DNA of 29,820 nt from Russula earlei (taxonomy: Eukaryota > Basidiomycota > Agaricomycetes > Russulales > Russulaceae), in contig JAGFNK010000619.1 of NCBI GenBank assembly GCA_025769875.1, forward strand, positions 1 through 29,820. Direction: 5' to 3'. The notes under the pieces were generated by a model that ran no database searches, was not told the DNA's origin, and saw nothing but the letters and a program-made list of their open reading frames with translations. Numbering within the stretch: position 1 is the stretch's first letter; each line of letters opens with the position of its first letter. The translations under genes were made by a program, and so were the position numbers. This document shows positions 19,701-29,820 of this stretch, one piece after another.

Positions 19701-21972
19701 AAATCAAGACATCTAAAGGCAAGAGGGACAAGTACAAGGGTGGTCTAGTCTTTGAACCGAAGCGTGGCTTGTGGGATAAGTTTATCCTGGTCATGGATTT
19801 CAATTCTTTGTATCCAAGTATCATCCAGGAGTACAACATCGACTTCACCACTGTGGAACTGCAGGATTCAGACGTGCGTTGATACACACGTGCTATTATA
19901 TGGGCTGAGGGCATTCCTTTAGGATGATAAAATCCCTGAGCCACCGGCAACGGAGGTATCGCAAGGAGTACTGCCACGTCTTATTGCAACCCTAGTAGGC
20001 CGGCGAAGGCAAGTCAAGTCTCTCATGAAGGATCGGTCACTCTCGCCCGCGAAGTTGCTGCAAGTATGTCACCTCCCCTTTTGGGGCCGGTCATGTTGAC
20101 TAACCAAGTCATAGTATGATATCAAGCAGCAAGCGCTCAAACTTACTGCGAACTCTATGTATGGCTGCCTCGGCTTTGAATACTCGCGGTTCTACGCCAA
20201 ACCACTCGCGGCTCTGACAACGTTCAAAGGTCGCGAAATTTTGACACATACGCGCGAGTTGGCAGAAAGCCTACAGCTAGATGTGAGACATTCGAGCTGG
20301 CCTTTTGTACGTTGCTGAATTTGGGCCGTAGGTCATCTACGGAGACACCGATTCCGTCTTCGTCAATTCTAATGTCACGGAACTTTCGGAGGCCCTCAAG
20401 ATCTCAGCGGAGTTGAAGAAGGCCGTCAATGATCGTTACAAGCTCCTCGAAATCGACCTTGACGGTGTCTTCCAACGGCTGCTTCTGCTCCAAAAGAAAA
20501 AGTATGCAGCCGTCAAGGTCGAAGATGGCTTCAGAACCTCGACGGAGGTCAAAGGTCTCGATATGAAGCGCCGCGAGTTCAGCGCACTGTCAAAGACGAT
20601 TTCTCAGTACGTGCTGGATCAGATCCTTTCTGGCGAGGCCACGGAGATCGTCGTCGAGCGCATCCACGAGTATCTCGCCACCATCGGGGAGGATGTGCGC
20701 GGTGGCAAGATCAACGTTGACGAGTTCATCATCTACAAACGACTGAGCAAGAACCCGGAGGACTATCCCGACGCGAAGAACCTGCCCCACGTGCAAGTTG
20801 CGCTCCGAATGAAGGCGCGCAACGTCGCTGTGCGAGCAGGCGACGTCATTCCGTACATCTTCTGCTGTGGCAAGGGGGATGAAACGGGAAGCGTCGTGCA
20901 GGCAGAGCGCGCGAGACATCCAGATGAACTTCGCAAGGCCGGGTCCGGGTTCGAGACTGGTGAATACCGATGTCCATCATGCGTCGTCGTTGTTCATTCA
21001 GGTCGTGTTTTCTACAGATTACGAGTATTACCTCGTACATCAGATCCTGCCGCCGATTGAGCGTCTTTGCGATCCGATAGAGGGGACGGACCGGGCTCGT
21101 CTTGCTGAGTGTTTGGGTACGTCCACCCCGGGCATGCGGCTGAGCCTCTGTCTGACACTGTGGAAGGTCTTGACCCGGGACGCCACCGATCTACGACTTC
21201 TAATGAGGTTGAGGAACGGCGTTTCAGTGCGCTTGAGTCACAGTTACCTGACAGCGAGCGTTACAAGGATGCGGTGCCGTTCGTTGTGCGTTGCCGCGCT
21301 TGCGAATGTAGTGTTGCCTTCGCTCCCGTGACGAATAAAGCCGTGCGTTTATCTTTCCCCCCGCCAGCTGCTCGATGAACACTCATTGGAATCCTCACGT
21401 CCCAACCCATTTAGGAATCCTTGGTCAAGTCCATAGGCGCGACGTGTCCTATGTGCAATAAAATTTTTGGGACAGCGAGCTTGCAGATTCAACTCGAGCG
21501 CCAGATACGGGAGCACATTCACAGGTACTATGAGGGCTGGACCGTTTGCGACGACCCAACTTGCGGAAACCGTGCGCGCATGATGGGCGTGTATGGGCGA
21601 AGATGCCTGAAAGACTGGTGCCGTGGATCAGTCTCGTTTGAAGTGAGTACCCCACTCCATATTTCTGGTAGGTTCGAAAGCAGACTTGATGGTTCGTATC
21701 CAGTACTCGGATGCGATGCTTTACAACCAGCTATGCTATTTCCTATACCTCTTCGATATAGAGAAGGCGAAAGCATCCCGCCAAGGTATGTCACGGTCTT
21801 AACGATAGATCACAACTAGTGAGACTTCAAATTCTCAGATGAGATGCTCGCGTTGGCGGCGAACCACGGCGAATTTCTTCACAGAATGCGGCAGACCGTG
21901 GAAAAATATCTAGAACACAATGGTCGGCGCTGGGTGGACATGAGCGGTTTGTTTTCTTTCATGAAGCTCTGA
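16783..21972 (+). CDS. POL1: DNA polymerase alpha catalytic subunit
   Basis: This is the B-family polymerase of the Pol alpha-primase complex, which extends RNA primers to start DNA synthesis in the nucleus. Fifteen exons join in frame to 1473 residues: 16783-17137, 17198-18310, 18366-18514, 18563-18752, 18809-18976, 19030-19495, 19549-19873, 19923-20063, 20115-20282, 20332-20959, 21018-21116, 21167-21342, 21415-21642, 21704-21785, 21839-21972. The N-terminal domain shows [17 protein letters not shown]; polymerase region II is [11 protein letters not shown] (about 897-907), region III is KLTANSMYG (978-986) and region I is YGDTDS (1028-1033) with both catalytic Asp. The C-terminus keeps two four-Cys modules (CRAC..CPMC and CDDPTC..CLKDWC) for binding the B subunit. 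As in other Pol alpha, the exonuclease-type domain appears inactive. Length is normal for fungi (about 1400-1500). Intron 5 has a weak GTTTGG donor, and the 72-nt intron 12 is the least certain. Confidence 0.97.
17138..17197 (+). other. POL1: POL1 intron 1, in frame and stop-free
   Basis: A 60-nt GTACGT..CAG intron has no stop in the reading frame. Unspliced transcript would insert 20 hydrophobic residues into the acidic N-terminal region. Splicing is preferred because the flanking exons then read [16 protein letters not shown], typical of the family, while the retained segment ([11 protein letters not shown]) is foreign to it. Confidence 0.7.
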
Positions 21973-22103
21973 GTAGTGAGCTTTTGTATGTCTTGACCTT
22001 GTTGTATGGACAAAAGCATTTGTACACATATCCCTCCACTATCCACAGTCAAGGTCACCACGCTGTTCACAATTCATAAAATAACGCGCCCATTTTTCAG
22101 CTG

Positions 22104-22937
22104 TTAGTCATATTCAAAGGCAACTTTTTCTTCAGTAGTTGTGTAACTTCGGCGATGATACACGAGAGGCAATGTTCGAATGGCATCGTCGCCTCCTACA
22201 GCCGTCGCCTGAGGCACATCTTCGACGCGCAATACTTGAGCGATAAATAACTCAGACTCGACACCACCCCCTTGAGCACCATCGCCCGATTTCCTCTGAC
22301 ATGTTCCGCGACTGGTCCCCCAATGCAGTAAGGTCGTTCAACGGCCACGGAGCACCGACGACTCTACATGATAGCGCGCCGAGACTACCATGAAGTATGG
22401 GAAGGCCATCACGGGAGAGCGACCACTCGATGTCGGCGTCCTCGAAGGGGCGTGCATGAAGGTCCGGTCGCGAGAAGAGGGTGGCAGCGCGCGCTTGAGG
22501 CGCAGCGAGGAGGTTGATCACCATGTGCGCCGTAGGTGAGGAAGGCGCCGCTGCCACTGCCGAGGCCCGGGCGAGGTCAGCGAGGGTGGTGGCCATACGC
22601 GACGGCAGACGCAGCGAGAAGGCGACGAGATGATGTGGCGCCATTGAGATGGGCGTGAAAGAGGACAGCGTCGCGCCGTGGAAAGGTGACCGTGACGGAG
22701 TGGACGACGACGACGACGACGACGACGACGACTGCGCGGAGTACGAGGTCGTGGGCGACGGCGCTGCCTGTGGGTTGGCCGGGGCATTAAGGACGTCACG
22801 ACTGCAACTGGCTGAGCGGTCTCGCGGAGAAGCGCGCGCATTTTGTGGGAGAGACCGTGCGCATTGCACTTGTTGTTGGAGAGATCAGAGGAAGACCAAC
22901 GCTTCGCGGTTGCGAGTGCGAGCGCTGAACGGGACAT
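22104..22937 (-). pseudogene. Flavin reductase-like split-barrel protein, two frameshifts
   Basis: This is a predicted FMN-binding flavin reductase-like protein of a fungal family, probably mitochondrial: the start at 22937 gives an Arg/Ser-rich leader ending KRWSSS. Next come MRALLRETAQPVAVVTS, then, in another frame, FHGATLSSFTPISMAPHHLVAFSLRLPSRM (the flavin-binding strand pair), HMVINLLAAPQARAATLFSRPD and GLPILHGSLGALSCRVVGAPWPLNDL. A third frame encodes the usual C-terminus, ESELFIAQVLRV and PLVYHRRSYTT, with TAA at 22104. The first frame change lies at the four-G run (plus strand) 22781-22784, the second near 22288-22292; each needs one base. A Ser-run encoded by (GAC)10 lies between. 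It is convergent with POL1, 131 bp away. Either a young pseudogene or a gene with two assembly errors; the family call is firm. Confidence 0.75.
22703..22732. repeat. (GAC)10 microsatellite
   Basis: Ten uninterrupted GAC units, read as a poly-Ser run in the minus-strand flavin reductase-like frame. The tract falls in a variable loop of the protein, so length changes would be tolerated. It lies about 50 bp from the first frameshift. Confidence 0.95.
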
Positions 22938-23289
22938 AGCTGAAGCGGTTTGCTCGCCATCGGAGAACGGCACAGATTGATGTTTGTACTTGTTAGGAAG
23001 TGTGTAACGTGAAATCAGATCTACGCATGGTGCTCGACTCGATACCTTGCCGAATAAATCAGCGTTATCAATACACACCGCAAATGGATCTGATGGGCGT
23101 TCGAGGTCGTGGCAGTTGCATGGTTGATTGATTGACCACCACAGACACACACCCGACACGCCTCATGTCACGTGGTGGTAGCGAAACCAGTTATGCTTTG
23201 GCAGTTCGTGTTGTTGAACGTGTAACTGTACGACCACGCCACGACCCTTGAATGTTGACGAAGTCATGTTCTTCCCTTTCACGTTCACT
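22938..23289. promoter_or_regulatory. Divergent intergenic region
   Basis: This 352-bp spacer between the starts of the flavin reductase-like gene (minus) and the membrane-protein gene (plus) should hold both promoters. A gttgattgattgac-type stretch occurs near 23122-23136 and a tcacgtggtgg (E-box-like CACGTG) at about 23168-23178. No canonical TATA box stands out. Confidence 0.45.
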
Positions 23290-24890
23290 ATGTCTGTACC
23301 TGGTATCATAAATCCCTTTAGTTCATACTCGGCCAGCGGCACCGGGGTTTCTCGTGTTCCTGTAATCACCAACAGCCTACAAGAAAAACAACGGCTCTCT
23401 CAACGTCGCCCACATCCGTCTACTCTGTCACCGCCGCCACTTCTTGTGCGGAAGAGGGGGTGGCAGCCTTCCAGCCCAGAACCAAGCCCCGCGGCCGCCG
23501 TTACGGCATCCACCAGAGGCTATGTCAACATCCGTCCCAAGTATCGTGACTTTACCGTAACACCGGAGGCAAGGGAGGAGGAGGAGGGTGCAGAAATGAC
23601 AACTGGTAAGTGCTTCTGCAGTGCCGATTGCGCATACATCCTATCATTTCGACGTTCGAAATCGCGCCCCTAAATGCGCGTCTTTTTACGAACCCGTCGT
23701 GATCACAAAAAGGCATGTGGCGATGTGCGCCCATGCTTTTTGCTCATGGCCTCCATGGGCACGCGGTGCATGCTCTTCACGCTCATTTATAGTCTCTCAC
23801 TCCTCTGGGGAGGTTTCATTCTTATGCTCGCCTTCTTTCATGCCCGTATAGATCTTCCGCCTGCCAAGCGACGGCGCACATTTGCGGGCACCATCGTTTC
23901 AAGTGCTGTGAATGCAGCCCTTATCGGCCACTGCTGTTGGTCTCACCGTCTTTCGTCTGTACGTCCTTCTATCTACATCCACAGCTGCGAAACACTGTGA
24001 CTTAATTTCCAACGCCAGATGGAGGGATCGGGGGAAGGCTCCCGAGCTGGAACCTCCACCATATGAACAGGGGGACTGGGTCCCGCCTGCGGTGAGTATT
24101 GTCCTTAACCCTTCATCATGCCTTCTGAACATGCTCCTGCGCAATAGCCCAAGGAATCTACTCCTACCACCATCACTACTCCCCCTCACATAAAAAGAAA
24201 TCTCGCAGTGCTCCTGACACGATGCGGCGGGGAGGGGCTCGACACCGGAGAGAGCGAACTCACCCGAAAATTCCTATGATCCCCACTCAGCTCAGCCGCC
24301 ATTCATCACCGCACCGTCCTACTACCAATTCTGGATCCGATTTTAATGGCCAACTGGATCAAGAAGATGACTTTGAAAATAGGGTATGCATTGTCATCCA
24401 TTCATGCATTGCATTGATTATCGCCTGTAGATGGACTGGATGGGTGGCCGCCTTGCTCAGCTCATCGCGGACGGCAAAAAGGCACTCGGTAAAGAAGTTG
24501 TCGTCATGTCTGAGGTACAGGACGACGAGGAGGACGACGGGGATGGAAACTGGGAGGAAGAAATTGATCCCGACGCCCCGGTTGGCGATGCATCGCGATC
24601 AGGCTCCGTCCGCCGCAGGCACCAACTCCAAGCTCGGGGCACTGCTTCCTCTTCTTCATACCTTTCACCCCCTCCCACGGTGCCCCTCCGCCAACAACAG
24701 TTCTCAACTGCTCATTTATCACATTCCTGTTCTGCGATCCCAGTTTTGGACATGCCCACCCATGCCCACCTCTCCCGATGTCGCGCGGTTATCTTCCAGC
24801 TTTCGCGAGGACGAGTATCATTGGCAAAGTCCTGAACTGCGTGAGACCATGGAGCGTGCAAGAGCAGCATACCTTCGGAATCGCCAATAG
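23290..24890 (+). CDS. Two-TM protein of unknown function (frame uncertain)
   Basis: I do not recognise the family. Starting at the ATG at 23290, the first exon (to about 23605) encodes MSVPGIINPFSSYSAS followed by a Pro/Ser-rich basic tract and YVNIRPKYRDFTVTPEA. After an unresolved junction a hydrophobic helix (CMLFTLIYSLSLLWGGFILM) precedes FFHARIDLPPAKRRR, then a second helix (IVSSAVNAAL..AVGLTVFRL). Three introns are clear: 23959-24018, 24092-24147 and 24384-24430. Downstream exons encode WRDRGKAPELEPPPYEQGDW, MDWMGGRLAQLIADGKKAL, an acidic QDDEEDDGDGNWEEE stretch and a tail ending YHWQSPELRETMERAR, stop at 24890. At least two frame changes (near 23925 and 24180) are not explained by introns, the same 1-nt type seen in the neighbours. 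It is probably a membrane protein with basic and acidic cytosolic parts. Exon limits are provisional. Confidence 0.55.
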
Positions 24891-25234
24891 CAATCCGTTT
24901 TTTTCTAGGGCGGGTGTTTTTCATGGATGTAAGAAATACAGGATGGACTGTCTTACCTGTTTACATTTTCTGTGTAATGCTACGTCGCAAAGGGGTATCA
25001 TTATCCAGTTCACTTGTTCATTGGCCGTATCGATGGTCATGTCGCATACCATTTTACGAACAACTCGACTACAACAGCTTGCTACGTTCCGACGCTTCTC
25101 CGGTTTCTGTAATTCACTCTTTTCCCCCATCACACCCCAGTCATCATCTGGATCCTGGGGCCTTTTCACGGTTTTCAACTCTCACGTGTAACTAAACTTC
25201 TAATCCCCATCCATGAGCACGATATCTGCCACAG
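24891..25234. other. Spacer before the RabGAP, may hold its first exon
   Basis: No coding frame can be supported in this 344-bp stretch. Since the recognisable GRAM region starts abruptly after an acag at 25234, the start codon and first exon of the RabGAP probably lie here but could not be identified. Confidence 0.4.
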
Positions 25235-28200
25235 CTCCGGAACTTCAAGGAGCCTGATCGCGATGAGCAGTCCCTGCTCTTCTTCGCGATTCCGCCCGGT
25301 CACGTCAAAGGTGTTGCCGCGGAGAACAATGCCGAAGAGGGTTTTCAGCAAATAGAAATCATGCTGTGTTGCACCTGGGCACTGAGGGCACAAAAGAATC
25401 CTTCGTACGTACCCCAGAGCTTTGACCGCAAGCGATCATGTGTGACTTGCGGAGAAACTTAGGCCGGAACGCTACATCTCATCCCACCGTATCTCGCATT
25501 TGCCAGTCTCGACAAAAAGTCTGTCCGTTTCACGATTCCGCTATGCACGATACGGAGAGTAGGAGCGATTGAACGCTCGTGCTGGTGTCTACGCGCTCAG
25601 TCTCTTGCTGTGGCATGGCTTGAAGCTCGTACGTCTTTTCCCGCGTCCTGGCCATCCTTTCCGTGGCTGAACACGCTTTTGGAAGGTCGTTGCAACTAAC
25701 ATCGCTACGTCCGGCGGCGGATCAGTTCTGTGCCGTCCTCAGCTTCGCGCTCAAGGGCAGAACTTCAAGCGGGAAAGATGAGACCGTGAAGCCTTCTTTC
25801 TCGAAGACGTGCTACTCTGAGAACCTCGTCCTGGATTCTTCTCCTGTCGCTGATAAAGAACGAGAGAGGATGGCAGCTTGATCGACGATGGCGAGAAAGT
25901 CGGGGAAGGGGCATGCACCCGCGTTTTCACGGTGGACTAGGCCTGAAGTTTAAGTTCCCAGAGACCCGAAAAAGTACGTGCCATGCCTACTCTTGGACTC
26001 GGAACTTACACTACTCGAGGGCTTCGAGAGGCGTCCAAGACAAAGTTATGACAAATACTATCTCAAGGGTGGCTCATTCATCCACGCGATGTTACGTGAC
26101 GTGACCACCAATAGCTCACGGTCGCCACCTCACTCTCATTCGCTATCCTCAGGCGACGCGTTTTTGTGCAGGTCGGCCTTCCGAATCGCCTACGTGGGGA
26201 GATGTGGGAGACCCTTTCCGGCTCAATCTACCTTCGCTTCGCGAACCCTGGCCGGTTTGACAAATCCTCCAGGAGAACAACGGCCGGACCAGCACCAGCA
26301 CCGAGGACATCGAGAAGGACCTACATCGGAGTCTGCCCGAGTACCCCGCATACCAATCTGAGGAAGGCATTGGCGCACTTCGGAGGGTCCTACAGGCGTA
26401 CTCGTTCAACAATCCGGAAAACGGATCCTGCCAGGTGAAGTTTCCCGTTCGCCTTGTGAATCTATAGTTGACAGATATCCGTGTTAGGCAAGAACATCCT
26501 AGCAGCTGGCTTTTTAATGTGGGATTCGGTCGGATGTCCCTCTACGTGTTTTCTGTGATTACAGTTATTTGTCAGAAGAACAGGCTTTCTGGCTATTAGA
26601 AGTGGTCTGCGGTCGCCTATTACCTGGATACTATAGGTACGATAGTCGCAGGCCGAATTCTTCCCTTCCAGTTCAACCCCAGCCGATAGTCCGTCTATGC
26701 ATGGTACTCTTCTCGACCAGCGGGTGTTTGAGTCCCTCGTAGCACGTGTCTGCCTATCATTCACGAACATTTTCAAGAAGTGGATGTGCAACTATCAGTA
26801 GCATCACTACCTTGGTTCTTAAGTTTGTATGTATCATCGAGGTGCTGTATGGTAGTGCAATGCTGACGTTTTTGCATCTAGGTATATAATAGCATGCCTA
26901 TGATCTTTGCATTTCGGGTGGTGGATTGCTTCTTCTGTATGGGACCGAAGGTCCTGTTTCAGGTTGGGTAGGTGCAACAAATCCCCCACAGTTTGCCTCG
27001 CTGATCTTATGCTTTTGTAGGCTAGGTTCGAGCCTTACACTTGTTGAATCGAGAACGATTAGCTGATGCCCTCCAGCTATTTTAAAGTCAATGGCGAGAA
27101 GCTTTTGCAGATACAGGATGATGGGCAATTCATACAGTAAACGTGTTCCAGAATTTGACGCAAGATGATTCCGACTAACTGTTGTTCTAGCCTCATGCGA
27201 GACTACTTCAGTTCTCTTGGCGACTCGGCGCATCCAAACTCGTCAGACCCCCGCGCTCGCGCCATCACAAAATTCCAGGAGCTCCTCCTTGTCTCCTTTC
27301 GCGAATTTGCTGTCATCAACGAAGAAAACTATCTTTCAAGAGCGCCGGCGCTTCCGCAATGAAATTATATCCAGTATCGAGTCATTCTCAAAACGTTCCG
27401 CCATCCGCAATCTTATGACGCTCGAGAGGTTCAGTAAAGAACAAGTTGGATTTATATATGACGCGCTTTTTAAGGCAGTGTGTGTCGAACCGCCACCAGC
27501 GCCATACCCCCGCCAATAACGCTGTTGACAACGAAGGACGCTGTCGAGGAGCGGCCTGAGACCCGAATTGGACCCGAGACATTCAAGGTATTTTTGAGCG
27601 AAATTGCCACATGGGCTCGGGACGAAAAAGTCGTCATGAACGGTTTCCAGGTATGCCTGCTGACTCTGTGGTGGAGCATTGTTAAGTTGGCTGCCTTCAC
27701 AGCAACGAGTCGACCGCGAGGTTGCGGATCATGACCTCATGGAATCGCCTCTTTTGTTTTGGGACTATTCATGTCGAGGCGCATTATCCTTCAGGTGAGG
27801 AACAATTCCGTTGTCTCCTCGTGTTTCGTCCTTATTTATTGGTGGCAGGATCTTGTCACTGGCCTTAATGGCGGTCACCTTTAAACGATCTCATGGACAA
27901 CATCGAGTGGTTTTTTAATCTACACGATAGGAACAAGGACGGTTTTTCTGACCATAGGATGAGGTGTAAACGGTATCCGAGTCACTATTGGTATGCGAAA
28001 CTTACTATAGGATGGAACAATACCCTAATCGTTGTCTGCCAGTTCATCTTCCGGTTTGAAATCGGCGACGCTTATCTGGGTGCTGTCAGCCGCTTCATGT
28101 CGAATGCATTTGAGTATGGTGACGCACTCCTACCTCCCTGAAGGTGCGGAAGGGGAGGCAGGAGAGGGAAATGCCCCGCCCCCAATAGAGTCCAACCAGC

Positions 28201-29377
28201 CCTACCTCAGTCTCGCCACCTTCCGCATGGTCATTCTCGCAGACGAAGTCCTCGAATCTTTCTTCGAAACGGACTTCTCCGCTTCCTTCCGTCTCGAGCC
28301 CGTCCCTCTAATGGAGCTGCCACCAGCCAACAATGGCCTCCTCGGTGGCCTATGGTCGAACATAGCGACGGACAGCAATGTCAGGTTGTTCCACAAACTC
28401 AGCGACGAAGTCGGAAAGACGATCGGGCGACACCAGGTCATCCACCGCCCGTCCATAGGGCGATACACCTCCATTGACGACCCCACGCGAATCGTTGCTC
28501 ACGCCAGCGATGCGCCGCTCGTCGTCCAAGTCGAGTCTGAAATCGAACAATACGTCCACCACGGCCTCCGCCACCGGGCGGCCCATCACGCTCGACCGCG
28601 GGGACCGCATCGGGCTCGTCCTCCAGCACCATGACTCTAGCCCCCACCAACTTCCTCGTCGCGGATGCGAACGTGCAAAAGCCTCTTTTGGACCCGATCT
28701 CCCCCGGAGCTTTAGATCCGCTCGCGCAAGCGACGAACGTGGTGGCCAACGCGTTTATGGAGAGGACACCGTTCGCGATCGACGATGCGGGTGACGATGA
28801 CGAGGATGATGACGAGGATGACGAGGAAGAGGCAGGACACGATGGTGTCCTCGACGAGGTGCGTCATGCCCTCCCCCTTTTATTTTCTTTCACAAATCGC
28901 CTGGTGTGTGTGATCCACCTGCAGGTGGATGCATTCCTCGAGGCTCATGACACCACTGTCACGGATGAAGAGAATGAGGTCGCGAAAGGTCGGTAAATCG
29001 TACTTACTCTCATTGTCCCAACCGTCTGAACCTTTCTTAAGATCTGCGCACCGCACAGCCATTGTGAGACACTGATAGCGGATTTGTTTCCATTTGATCC
29101 CTTCAGAAGTGCCGATTTAGGCTGGTGTTCGTTGTCACGTGTTTGCGTTGCCGTCTCTCATTCGGTTTAACGATATCCTTGTACCACCATTTCCACAGAA
29201 ACTAAGAGCGCCTCATATGCAACGAAGGATCCTCCTTCCAGGCATACTATTGATGCAGAAGCTTGGAGAGTGAATTCTGGGACGGATTGCTTCATCCGCC
29301 AGACGGCACGGAAGGAGTTTGGCGAACTACAGATGTTCGAGGTAGAGAATGATTTCATTCAGTTCAGTAAACTATAA
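25235..29377 (+). pseudogene. GRAM-TBC-EF-hand RabGAP (Gyp2/TBC1D8-9 type), many indels
   Basis: In fungi this protein type stimulates GTP hydrolysis by Rab GTPases in membrane traffic. In order: a GRAM region (AFASLDKKSVRFTIPL near 25500, then ERLNARAGVYALSL); the TBC domain from VQVGLPNRLRGEMWE (near 26170) through the arginine-finger segment [16 protein letters not shown] (near 26310), SEEQAFWLLEVVCGRLLPGYY, MPMIFAFRVVDCFFCMGPKV and [14 protein letters not shown]; an EF-hand-like loop DRNKDGF (near 27927); then FRMVILADEVLESFFETDF, an acidic stretch (28795-28830) and a final exon ending TAA at 29375-29377. About a dozen 1-nt indels break the frame (for example near 25495, 25560, 26160, 26265, 26490, 26890, 27087, 27325), most in short homopolymers. 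The catalytic YxQ motif reads SCQ at 26426-26434. The N-terminal exon is not found. Domain identity is certain; whether the gene is dead or badly sequenced is open. Confidence 0.8.
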
Positions 29378-29436
29378 ACTACAACAAGGCAATACCGATG
29401 TCAGAAATGTAGAATGTGGTTAGGTGGGGGTGCAGC
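28978..29436. other. End of the RabGAP and convergent spacer
   Basis: After the exon ending near 28995 (EENEVAKG) an intron of about 215 nt, or a missed small exon, precedes a last exon starting at about 29210 (after ttccacag), which reads KSASYATKDPPSRHTIDAEA and continues to the TAA at 29375. Only 59 bp then separate it from the stop of the WD40 gene on the other strand. Confidence 0.5.
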
Positions 29437-29820
29437 TCAGGTCAATCCACGATCTACCCAAACCTTGATCGTCAAATCACTATCTATCGATCCCGACGCG
29501 ATCATATTCTGTTGAGGGTGCGTCTGCACAAAGACAAATAATCTCAGGACCACCACGACAGTACACTTTCGGCAGATCGCTTACCGCAACGGCAACGACG
29601 ACGTCTGCGAAACGGGGGGAGGGTCCGCGCCCAGTCTCTATGAGCAAGAGACTTTCTCTGACGACGGGATGAAGCACAAGGAAAGACTTTACCTTGATGG
29701 CCGTCAAGTACCTGCATGATTTCCCGGCTCTGCAGGTCCCACAAGTAGATCTTGTTGTCTTCGCTGCCCGAGACGATCCACTTGGCCGGTCACGCTGAAG
29801 CAGGCGGCGATGCAAAACTT
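29437..29820 (-). CDS. SWD3: WD40 protein of the WDR5/Swd3 type, 3' end only
   Basis: In the COMPASS histone H3K4 methyltransferase complex this seven-blade WD40 subunit binds the methylase and histone tail in the nucleus. The window holds the last blades: [25 protein letters not shown], then DVVVAVA and [20 protein letters not shown], with KVWVDRGLT and TGA at 29437-29439. Exons are 29820-29693 (continuing past the window), 29604-29585, a 20-nt micro-exon, and 29523-29437, with introns of 88 and 61 nt (GTAAAG..CAG, GTAAGC..CAG). One extra base at about 29784-29785 shifts the frame just before KWIVSGSED, so the upstream [11 protein letters not shown] is in another frame. In such a conserved gene a sequencing error is as likely as a real lesion. 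WDR5/Swd3 identity rests on the near-invariant [12 protein letters not shown] and [12 protein letters not shown] strings. Confidence 0.8.

Noticed and set aside
25175..25393. Minus-strand frame of 72 codons
   Set aside because: The plus strand there reads as the start of the GRAM region of the RabGAP, so this is probably a shadow.
1..29820. CRISPR arrays, bacterial-type operons, rRNA or tRNA genes
   Set aside because: None seen; the gene structure is that of a eukaryotic (fungal) nuclear chromosome.

Overview
The window is nuclear DNA of a filamentous fungus, most likely a mushroom-forming basidiomycete. The evidence is many short introns (about 46-72 nt) with GTRNGT-type donors and CAG/TAG acceptors, a fungal-type DNA polymerase alpha gene with 15 exons, and fungal gene families next to degenerate DNA transposons. 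The placement is inference from gene structure and protein families; no taxonomic marker gene is present.

Layout. 1-1485: first copy of a directly repeated segment carrying a HEXXHXXGXXH metallopeptidase gene, broken here by 1-nt indels. 1485-3607: non-coding DNA with a 200-bp tandem duplication and a G-rich plus strand. 3608-11991: a transposon island. It holds a decayed MULE (MULE/SWIM transposase) interrupted by an 829-bp solo LTR with a perfect 5-bp target duplication, then a PIF/Harbinger element (DDE transposase plus Myb/SANT-like protein, both on the minus strand) with TIRs of about 190 bp, then a 626-bp non-autonomous derivative of the same MULE family. 12345-13840: second copy of the direct repeat, with an intact metallopeptidase gene. 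13841-16679: non-coding, G-rich DNA without a supportable gene. 16680-21972: POL1, the catalytic subunit of DNA polymerase alpha, intact over 15 exons and with an ACGCGT (MCB-type) box about 100 bp upstream. 22104-22937 (minus): a flavin reductase-like split-barrel protein with two frameshifts. 23290-24890 (plus): a two-TM protein of unknown function. 25235-29377 (plus): a GRAM-TBC-EF-hand RabGAP (Gyp2/TBC1D8-9 type) carrying about a dozen single-base indels. 29437-29820 (minus, cut by the window end): the 3' end of a WDR5/Swd3-type WD40 gene.

The right third looks like an ordinary housekeeping neighbourhood, and the left half like a transposon-rich accessory region bounded by a tandemly duplicated peptidase. 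No operon-like or previously undescribed system is evident. The most notable signals are: in-frame TGA codons in the MULE that are each one C-to-T step from CGA; the abrupt change in indel density between intact POL1 and its neighbours; a short block of perfect identity between the peptidase copies; and the nested order of the transposons.
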